Under the pieces are notes generated by a model that worked only from the letters and a program-made list of their open reading frames with translations, had not been told where the DNA came from and ran no database searches. Source: Ruminococcus flavefaciens (GTDB taxonomy: Bacteria > Bacillota > Clostridia > Oscillospirales > Ruminococcaceae). From it: a stretch of DNA of 8,332 bases. The position numbers were made by a program, and so were the translations under genes. Numbering within the stretch: the stretch's first letter is position 1; each line of letters opens with the position of its first letter. The stretch spans positions 19,069 to 27,400 of the forward strand of contig DEBW01000111.1 in the NCBI GenBank assembly GCA_002348905.1, read 5' to 3'. Shown here piece by piece: positions 1-4,952 of this stretch.

Positions 1-170
1 TCACGGTATTCTTCCCTGTACTGGGGTTCACTGCGGTAATACTCCTGTCTTGGCGGCTGTTCCGGCTGACGGTACTGCTCCTTGACCTCATTCGGGATGT
101 AAATGGTCTTGGTGTTCTGGTCGTCGGAATTGTTGTTTATGAAGTAGTCCTTTTTATGTTTATCTGACAT
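1..170 (-). CDS. Hypothetical protein, N-terminal fragment, low complexity
   Basis: An open frame of 56 complete codons runs leftward from ATG at 170-168 to the window edge without a stop. An AAGGAG Shine-Dalgarno site at 182-177 lies 6 nt before the start and supports it. The visible residues are hydrophilic and begin MSDKHKKDYF. From about residue 30 they become rich in Gln, Pro, Tyr, Arg and Glu (for example EQYRQPEQPPRQEYY), which looks like a disordered tail. No signal peptide, membrane segment or known domain is visible so far. The gene lies 239 nt downstream of the 839-residue pseudo-ATPase gene on the same strand. A hairpin and a repeat-rich region come between them, so it may be a separate transcription unit. 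Its MSD-K opening resembles that of the upstream protein, which also has a long disordered N-terminus, but this may be chance. Function unknown. Confidence 0.8.
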   Translation of the reverse strand, partial: MSDKHKKDYFINNNSDDQNTKTIYIPNEVKEQYRQPEQPPRQEYYRSEPQYREEYR

Positions 171-203
171 TGTGTTCTCCTTTTCAATAAGCACATGATT
201 TGG

Positions 204-330
204 TGCAGGGTTGGTGCATAGTTTGCAGGGTTTTCTATATACTCTATATTTTTTACGCACTTTACTATGCTAATATAATAAAATCTCAAAAATTATCACG
301 TACAATAGGTATAACCCTGCATACCCTGCA
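204..330. repeat. Four copies of TGCAGGGT in two inverted pairs
   Basis: TGCAGGGT occurs at 204-211 and 224-231 on the + strand, and as its complement ACCCTGCA at 314-321 and 323-330. Three of the four extend to the 9-mer TGCAGGGTT (204-212, 224-232, and 313-321 on the - strand). The left pair is 20 nt apart and the right pair 9 nt apart. A related TGGTGCA is repeated at 201-207 and 212-218, and a weaker AACCCTTCA lies near 353. The arms enclose about 80 nt that are almost all A and T. Iterated, palindromically placed sites of this kind can be operators for a regulator of the left-edge gene, or iteron-like protein-binding sites. Which of these applies is inference. Confidence 0.6.
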
Positions 331-375
331 CTTTTACGGTATATCGGCAAATAACCCTTCATCAGTATAATACAA

Positions 376-402
376 GACCTGCTGACTATCAAGCCGCAGG
401 TC
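376..402 (-). terminator. Possible weak rho-independent terminator after the 839-aa gene
   Basis: A perfect 7-bp stem (GACCTGC at 376-382 with GCAGGTC at 396-402) with a 13-nt loop begins 8 nt after the leftward stop codon at 412-410. Reading leftward, the stem is followed by TTGTATTATACTG. That is T-rich but interrupted, so the termination signal is weak. Position and stem GC content support a role in ending the rlmB to 839-aa transcript. Confidence 0.4.
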
Positions 403-409
403 ATAAGTA

Positions 410-2929
410 TCAGATCTTGTTGTAGCTTACAGCGGCATATGTAACAGCTGTGAATATGAGATTGTATATCACCATTGCCGTTGAGGACATATAGAGATAA
501 TCAAACTCAAAAGCCTTTGAGAGTATCAGCATCATACAGAGTCCGAATCCAAGCAGGATAGATACTGTCTGTATGACAAGTCCCCATGCAGCAGATGTGT
601 GGATAGTCTTAATGCCGAGTATAAGCTGGGCGAATGAGGAAAATCTTCCGGTGCAAGCCATAGAAGCGCTCATGCGGACAACTTTTGAAGTTTCGGCATC
701 GAAGTCCTCGTAAAGGCGCTTTGGGATAACTCTTATCATATCCTTTGGTATGCCGTAAACAGAAGCTATCCTTTCCTGAGTGATGATATGGTCGGTACTT
801 TTAACGATGAGGAATACCTTTCTCTTTATGAGTTTTCCAGCCCACTTCTTAACGTATCTGTCAGGAGTGATATTAACGGTGAACATAGCGGCAAGGTTGC
901 CGGATATTGAAAGGTAAAGCGGTTCACCGCCGCCGGCAGCCTCAGTCTCCTCAGTCTTGGTAGGTATGCCCTCGATGTTGTGGCTTTCCATAAGCTCACG
1001 GCTGCCGAGGAGTATGCGTCTGTTGTTTATCCATCCGCAAAGCCCCATATTTTCCTCGATAGAGAAGTTTTCGATAGTGTAGAGCAGAGACTCCTTACCG
1101 GCGATAACATCGTTAAAGAGCTGCTGTAAAACGCTTCCTGCATGGTGTGTGAGACTTGCGGCATCAAGCAGGGCTTCGTCAAGTTTGATATTTGAGAAGA
1201 CCTTTATTCCTCCGAGAGAAATGGAATTGTCAGGGAAAAGCGAAGCGCTCTCAACGAGGAGAGAATTGGCATCGTAAAGGTCATCAACGCTCTGATATCC
1301 GAGGAGTATGCCGTCATTTTTAAGGGTTTGCATTGATACCTTTTCAAGCGGTATGTTTGCTACAAACGGAAGTGCCGAGCAAGAGCAGGTACAAAGCAGC
1401 ATACTGAATATTGAAAATCCGAATGCAAGTGCTTCGGGAGATATGAGCGAGCCTGTTCTGAAAAATGTCAGGAACAGTGATATTACAGCTGAAACTCCGA
1501 AACAGAGCGGAGCAGCCTTGCGGCAGTAGGAATCGGTTATATCTGCCGAGTAGGAGTACCGCAGGAAGTCTGTAAGGAAATCTGTGCGGCGCATAGCAGC
1601 GGTTATCGGGAAATCTCCGAGAGTACCTCGTGTAAGGCGTTCAGCACGTTCCTCGTCCTTGACATAGACAACGGCATGGCGGTCGAAATTCTGTGAAACG
1701 AACTTGAAATTTCGCTTTGCACGTTTGATTATCAGAAGCTTTCCTATGGCGTTGGTCAGCATTGAGAGAATGGCGACCGGCATATATATATGTATCAGTT
1801 CATTCTTTGCCATATCCTGTTTGAGGAAAGCGGTGATAAGAGCTATGAAGCAGGTGATGGATGTCATAGCCGTCATGGAATCGCTGTCAGCTTTCAGGGT
1901 GATGAAATTTTTCACGCCCTTGGTAAGTACCGGCAGGGAATAGGACATAGCCAGCAGACCGAGTATCAGATGCACGATAAGGTATGAGGTTATATGTTCG
2001 ATACTCATGAATGGAATTATCGGCAGACCGAATCTGCTGCAAATAGTGATATAGAAGCTGAGAAATGCCGTCATTGAAAGTACGACGACTCTTGTTGAGA
2101 TTATGCCTTTCAGGTCGTAGATATCTCTGCCAACGTCCTGAACATCGCCGTAGTAGTTGAAATCAACGATACGCTTGGTACGTTCACTTTTAGCTTTGAT
2201 ATGAGCAAATTCCTCAGCATCCTGAGTGATATGCACATCGAGAGCGCCTGCATCTATCTCCTGAGGGCTGCTCAGGTCGATACTTGTCATTTCGGCTCTC
2301 GGAGCGGGCACGACAGGTTTTGCAGCTTCAACAGCGTCCGGAGAAGGCACTATATCAGTGACATACTTCTTGTTTCCCGGAGCTTCAGCCTCGTCGATTA
2401 TCTCACGGCGGCTTCGTTTTTTCTTTTTGAATTCCGGCGGAGTATACATATACTCTCCTACAGGAGTTTCCTTTGAGTAGGTGTAGCCGGTCTTTTTCTT
2501 TTTGCCGTGCTTTTTCTTCTTTTTCTGCTGTTCGGCTTCTCTTGCACGGGTTGAATCAGACATTCGTCTGATACGTGGAGTTTCACCCATTGGAGCAGCT
2601 GTTTCAGCGGCATACGAATTTACGGGAGTTTCTGTCTTTACTTCTGAAAGACCGTCATTTCCGGCAAAGCCTGTCTTTTTGACTGAAAGCTCGACAGGTT
2701 TGTATTCATTTGCAGGCTGGCGGTCAGCGGGTATTTCATCGAAAAGCTCTCGTTTTTCATGGGAAACAGTTTTTCGCTTCTGAGGCGGCTGTTTCTGTTT
2801 TACAGGATCAGGCAGGGTGGTATTTATCACCTTCTGAGCATCCCTTCGCCCAACGTGCTGAGTAGAGGTATCAGTGCCGGGGGAATACTGATTGAGTATA
2901 TCCTCAAGTGAGAGTTTCTGGTCGGACAT
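410..2929 (-). CDS. P1B-type ATPase-like membrane protein lacking catalytic motifs (probable pseudoenzyme)
   Basis: 839 residues starting at ATG 2929-2927, 5 nt after a perfect AGGAGG. Residues 1-270 are hydrophilic, Pro/Lys/Glu-rich and probably disordered, with lysine tracts at 135-146 and 167-176. Eight membrane segments follow at about 279-299, 312-336, 353-370, 380-402, 472-490, 497-528, 775-806 and 811-834. This is the 4+2+2 layout of heavy-metal P-type ATPases. A Cys cluster (CTCSC, 513-517) lies near where CPC sits in the sixth helix. The soluble part (530-770) aligns by eye with a P1B phosphorylation/nucleotide domain: GILLGYQSVDDL (540-551), H596 near the HP site, RRILLGSRELM (637-647) and STDH (711-714) for TGDN. 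However, VESAS (559-563) replaces FDKTG, with Glu560 in the phospho-Asp position, and no GDGxND is present. The link between helices 4 and 5 is only about 70 residues, with no TGE. ATP-driven transport is therefore unlikely. The gene is co-transcribed with rlmB. The fold call is fairly firm; the cellular role is unknown. Confidence 0.85.
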   Translation of the reverse strand: MSDQKLSLEDILNQYSPGTDTSTQHVGRRDAQKVINTTLPDPVKQKQPPQKRKTVSHEKRELFDEIPADRQPANEYKPVELSVKKTGFAGNDGLSEVKTETPVNSYAAETAAPMGETPRIRRMSDSTRAREAEQQKKKKKHGKKKKTGYTYSKETPVGEYMYTPPEFKKKKRSRREIIDEAEAPGNKKYVTDIVPSPDAVEAAKPVVPAPRAEMTSIDLSSPQEIDAGALDVHITQDAEEFAHIKAKSERTKRIVDFNYYGDVQDVGRDIYDLKGIISTRVVVLSMTAFLSFYITICSRFGLPIIPFMSIEHITSYLIVHLILGLLAMSYSLPVLTKGVKNFITLKADSDSMTAMTSITCFIALITAFLKQDMAKNELIHIYMPVAILSMLTNAIGKLLIIKRAKRNFKFVSQNFDRHAVVYVKDEERAERLTRGTLGDFPITAAMRRTDFLTDFLRYSYSADITDSYCRKAAPLCFGVSAVISLFLTFFRTGSLISPEALAFGFSIFSMLLCTCSCSALPFVANIPLEKVSMQTLKNDGILLGYQSVDDLYDANSLLVESASLFPDNSISLGGIKVFSNIKLDEALLDAASLTHHAGSVLQQLFNDVIAGKESLLYTIENFSIEENMGLCGWINNRRILLGSRELMESHNIEGIPTKTEETEAAGGGEPLYLSISGNLAAMFTVNITPDRYVKKWAGKLIKRKVFLIVKSTDHIITQERIASVYGIPKDMIRVIPKRLYEDFDAETSKVVRMSASMACTGRFSSFAQLILGIKTIHTSAAWGLVIQTVSILLGFGLCMMLILSKAFEFDYLYMSSTAMVIYNLIFTAVTYAAVSYNKI

Positions 2930-2941
2930 GAGTACCTCCTA
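2930..2941 (-). promoter_or_regulatory. Strong Shine-Dalgarno site between rlmB and the 839-aa gene
   Basis: The whole 12-nt gap reads TAGGAGGTACTC on the leftward strand. It gives a complete AGGAGGT site 5 nt before the ATG and directly after the rlmB stop codon. This fixes the start of the 839-residue gene and indicates tight co-transcription, and possibly translational coupling, with rlmB. Confidence 0.85.
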
Positions 2942-3700
2942 TCACTTAGAGGAACGCTGGCGGAGGACTTCATACATGAATATGCCGGCTGCAACGGATG
3001 CATTAAGGGAATTTATCTTGCCGAGCATAGGGAGCTTTATCATGAAGTCACATTTTTTCTGTATAAGTTTGCTGATGCCGAATCCCTCAGAGCCAATTAC
3101 AAGTCCGCAGCTTCCGGTGAAGTCTGTCTGGGTGTAATCGCTTCCGGAAGCGTCAGTGCCGTATATCCAAACGCCTTTTTCTTTAAGCTCGTCGATAGCG
3201 GCAGCGAGGTTTGAAACTCTTGCTACAGGTACGTAGCTTGCAGCACCGGCAGATGTCTTGAAAACAGTGGCATTAAGACCTGCACTTCTGCGCTTTGGTA
3301 TCACAACGCCGTCAGCGCCGGAAGTCTCAGCGGTACGGATGATAGCGCCGAGGTTGTGAGGGTCTTCTATCTCGTCGCAGATGATAATGAAAGGCTTAGT
3401 GCCTTTTTTCTCGGAAACTGCGAGGATATCATCAAGGGTGACGTACTCGCCGCAAGCACCTACAGCAACCACTCCCTGATGAGAAGCACCGCCGGAGAGC
3501 TTGGAGAGTTTAGCATCCATAGCGTCTTTTACAACAACGCCTTTTTCCTTTGCGAGACGGCGTATAACATTAAGGCTTCCGCCGTTTCCGTCTATGTAGA
3601 TCGTGTCAAGTACAGCTCCGGATTTAAGAGCTTCAATGACAGGATTTCTTCCGCAGATGATGTTCTCGGAAGTATCATTCATTTCTTTATAATTATCCAT
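2942..3700 (-). CDS. rlmB: 23S rRNA (guanosine-2'-O-)-methyltransferase RlmB, TrmH/SpoU family
   Basis: A 252-residue cytoplasmic enzyme that uses S-adenosylmethionine to 2'-O-methylate a guanosine of 23S rRNA (G2251 in E. coli numbering, from family knowledge). The N-terminal L30e-like RNA-binding domain (about 13-90) opens with ICGRNPVIEAL. The trefoil-knot SPOUT domain (about 104-248) shows all three family motifs: motif 1 DPHNLGAIIRTAE (113-125), motif 2 VIGSEGFGI (201-209) and motif 3 LPMLGKINSLNASVAAGI (223-240), followed by YEVLRQR. Length is normal for the family. The start is uncertain. Met1 (3700) has no Shine-Dalgarno site within the usual distance, and Met7 (3682) is an alternative. 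A good AAGGAG lies about 28 nt upstream of Met1, beyond a small hairpin. The gene has its own promoter at 3783-3811 and runs into the 839-residue gene after 12 nt. RlmB versus a sister TrmH-family paralogue such as TrmH/YsgA is judged from overall similarity. Confidence 0.93.
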   Translation of the reverse strand: MDNYKEMNDTSENIICGRNPVIEALKSGAVLDTIYIDGNGGSLNVIRRLAKEKGVVVKDAMDAKLSKLSGGASHQGVVAVGACGEYVTLDDILAVSEKKGTKPFIIICDEIEDPHNLGAIIRTAETSGADGVVIPKRRSAGLNATVFKTSAGAASYVPVARVSNLAAAIDELKEKGVWIYGTDASGSDYTQTDFTGSCGLVIGSEGFGISKLIQKKCDFMIKLPMLGKINSLNASVAAGIFMYEVLRQRSSK

Positions 3701-3710
3701 AATTTTTACA

Positions 3711-3734
3711 GGGAAAAAGAATTCCCTTCTCCTT
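3711..3734 (-). promoter_or_regulatory. Displaced Shine-Dalgarno site and hairpin in the rlmB leader
   Basis: On the leftward strand an AAGGAG site (3734-3729) is followed by a small hairpin with arms GGGAA (3726-3722) and TTCCC (3715-3711), then ten more nt to the rlmB ATG at 3700. The linear distance from the site to the start is about 28 nt, which is too far. If the 16-nt hairpin folds, the effective distance falls to about 12 nt. The stem is only 5 bp, so a structural role is tentative. Confidence 0.4.
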
Positions 3735-3782
3735 TTTTGTCCTTAGTTCCTTACTTTACTGCAATGCAGCATATCACACTAT

Positions 3783-3811
3783 ATTATATCATTTTGCATA
3801 AAAAATTACAA
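3783..3811 (-). promoter_or_regulatory. Sigma-A promoter for rlmB and the 839-aa gene
   Basis: On the leftward strand, -35 TTGTAA (3811-3806) and -10 TATAAT (3788-3783) are separated by exactly 17 bp. A TGA directly before the -10 makes it an extended -10 element. Transcription would begin near 3776, giving a leader of about 75 nt before rlmB. Confidence 0.8.
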
Positions 3812-3869
3812 GAGTTTTTATGTTAAAAATGCTGTACAGGGACATATTTTTTCTGTATATTTTGCGGAA

Positions 3870-4703
3870 TCATGTAATGTCTATGACAGAAAATTCCGGA
3901 CGGTTGAATATTCGTGGTATGAATATCATGTTGAGCTGTCTTGCAAGACCACGGCTGACGATGTGGACGGTACTGCCGAACTGACGCTGACCGTTGGTGT
4001 ATTCCGGAAAAAATCCCTGATCCGGAGCGTAAAGTCCCTGTTCCAGTATATATGGGATGCGCCACTGACCGCCGTGGTCGTGACCGGAAAGTATGAGGTC
4101 GAAGTCAGCCTTTTTTGTGAACGGCGGAGAGATACACTCTGTAACGCATTCCGGCTGATGCAGAAGCAGTATATCATAGCTTTCAGGAGCAATAGCACCG
4201 AAAATCTGCTGTAGCTGGTCGCTGTAGGTGAAAGGCTCGACAATGCCGGAGATATGTATTTTCTGACCTTTTATTTCGAGGTCTGTGCTTTGACCGTTTA
4301 AGACTGTAACGCCTGCTCCGTCTATCATTTTGAATACGGCAGACTTGTCTGAGCGCATTTCTTCGTGATTGCCTGCTGAGTAGGCGCACGGGTATTTTTC
4401 GCTGACAGCCCTGAGCAGAGTTTCAGCATTTTCAGTACCGCCTGTTTTGCTGACGATATCACCGCCGAAAAGTACAATATCCGGCTGGGCTTCTTCGATA
4501 GCGTCAATTATCCCTGACTGGTCGAAACCGCCGTAAAAGCAGTTGTGCAGGTCGGAGATAAATACTATGCGTATGGGAGTATCTATCTTGTCGGACTCAA
4601 CGGTATAGTATTCGGTTTTCATTGAAAATCCCCAGCAGTCGAGTATGATTATGATGAGCAGTATGATCGCTGTAATGATAAGCTTTTTCTTGTTTATCTT
4701 CAT
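3870..4703 (-). CDS. Membrane-anchored metallophosphoesterase (YkuE/YaeI-like calcineurin fold)
   Basis: 277 residues from ATG 4703, with AGGAGG 7 nt upstream. A lysine-rich start (MKINKKK) followed by a hydrophobic stretch at about 8-24 is an uncleaved signal anchor, so the catalytic domain probably faces outward. The two-metal calcineurin-like motifs are all present: D51-x-H53 (SDLHN), GGD (80-82), GNHE (111-114), H182 in LLHQPE, and GHDHGGQ (207-213). The end, SRGLARQ (250-256) then NRPEFSVI (267-274), matches the usual close of this family, although the GLG found there in many relatives reads GLA. Length fits YkuE/YaeI-type proteins of about 270-290 residues. Relatives hydrolyse phosphodiester or pyrophosphate bonds in lipids or nucleotides; the substrate here cannot be told. 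It has its own strong promoter, divergent from the sugar operon, and no functional link to that operon is evident. Confidence 0.92.
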   Translation of the reverse strand: MKINKKKLIITAIILLIIIILDCWGFSMKTEYYTVESDKIDTPIRIVFISDLHNCFYGGFDQSGIIDAIEEAQPDIVLFGGDIVSKTGGTENAETLLRAVSEKYPCAYSAGNHEEMRSDKSAVFKMIDGAGVTVLNGQSTDLEIKGQKIHISGIVEPFTYSDQLQQIFGAIAPESYDILLLHQPECVTECISPPFTKKADFDLILSGHDHGGQWRIPYILEQGLYAPDQGFFPEYTNGQRQFGSTVHIVSRGLARQLNMIFIPRIFNRPEFSVIDIT

Positions 4704-4731
4704 ATGTTTCCTCCTATGGCATTATGTTATA

Positions 4732-4760
4732 ATTATATCATGTTTCGGCTGTGATGTAAA
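4732..4760 (-). promoter_or_regulatory. Sigma-A promoter for the metallophosphoesterase gene
   Basis: Reading leftward, -35 TTTACA (4760-4755) and -10 TATAAT (4737-4732) are 17 bp apart. A TGA before the -10 gives an extended -10 element. The predicted start near 4725 leaves a short leader with the AGGAGG ribosome site at 4716-4711. Confidence 0.85.
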
Positions 4761-4772
4761 TAACTTGGATCG

Positions 4773-4877
4773 CAGAACTCAGAAATCAGAGCTCAGAACT
4801 TAGAAATTAGAGGTCAGAAATCAGAGTATGGGACGGCGATTCTCCGTCCGCACTGAGTTCTGAGTTCTGATCTCTGA
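4773..4877. repeat. Heptanucleotide tandem array with inverted partner and central hairpin
   Basis: From 4773 to 4828 a 7-nt unit is repeated eight times in register (consensus YAGARNT: CAGAACT, CAGAAAT, CAGAGCT, CAGAACT, TAGAAAT, TAGAGGT, CAGAAAT, CAGAGTA). A 13-mer, TCAGAAATCAGAG, is perfectly duplicated at 4779-4791 and 4814-4826. The opposite strand carries just over three units at 4876-4853. As a result 4786-4810 and 4853-4877 form a 25-bp inverted repeat with 21 matches. At its centre a perfect 6-bp stem, GGACGG (4831-4836) with CCGTCC (4844-4849), encloses a 7-nt loop. The array sits between two divergent promoters. It could be a slippage-expanded repeat, a small palindromic repetitive element, or a bidirectional regulatory structure. 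Confidence 0.8.
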
Positions 4878-4891
4878 AAACTCATCGCCTC

Positions 4892-4920
4892 TTGATTTGC
4901 AGGAAGAATTATTGTATAAT
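4892..4920 (+). promoter_or_regulatory. Sigma-A promoter for the sugar ABC transporter operon
   Basis: -35 TTGATT (4892-4897) and -10 TATAAT (4915-4920) are separated by 17 bp. Transcription would start near 4927, about 25 nt before the lipoprotein ATG. No classical catabolite-responsive element was recognised around it. The heptad repeat structure ends about 15 nt upstream of the -35. Confidence 0.8.
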
Positions 4921-4939
4921 AGAGGTATCATTATATTTT

Positions 4940-4944
4940 GAGGA
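4940..4944 (+). promoter_or_regulatory. Shine-Dalgarno site that decides the lipoprotein start
   Basis: GAGGA lies 8 nt before ATG 4953. This favours that ATG over the in-frame TTG at 4938, whose codon overlaps the ribosome site itself. The signal peptide also begins properly at this ATG. Confidence 0.75.
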
Positions 4945-4952
4945 ACGAGAGT

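Larger units (their letters stand above)
171..409. other. Intergenic region with iterated TGCAGGGT repeats
   Basis: This gap lies between two leftward genes. From its right end it holds a hairpin just after the upstream stop codon (376-402), an inverted repeat cluster (204-232 and 313-330) around a very AT-rich core (233-312), and the Shine-Dalgarno site of the left-edge gene (177-182). A promoter for the left-edge gene should lie here. I could not find a leftward -35/-10 pair with good spacing, so none is called. No RNA gene or ORF with a ribosome binding site was seen inside. Confidence 0.6.

Noticed and set aside
251..371. TATAAT sequences on the + strand at 274-279 and 366-371
   Set aside because: They lie in AT-rich DNA, have poor -35 partners and face no rightward gene; chance is the simpler explanation.
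410..2929. Reading the 839-residue gene as an active metal-exporting ATPase
   Set aside because: The phosphorylation Asp in DKTGT, the TGE loop and GDGxND are all missing, so annotation as a functional pump would be misleading.
3356..3826. 156-codon open frame on the + strand across rlmB
   Set aside because: It is antisense to a clear RlmB gene with all family motifs, has no convincing ribosome site, and runs through the rlmB promoter.
3812..3869. Terminator after the metallophosphoesterase (CTGTACAG palindrome at 3832-3839, followed on the leftward strand by a short T run)
   Set aside because: Only 4-5 bp of stem can be drawn and the T run is short and offset, so it cannot be supported as a terminator. 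Read-through into rlmB remains possible.
4938..4952. In-frame TTG start upstream of the lipoprotein ATG
   Set aside because: The TTG overlaps the Shine-Dalgarno site of the ATG at 4953, and the signal peptide begins naturally at that ATG.
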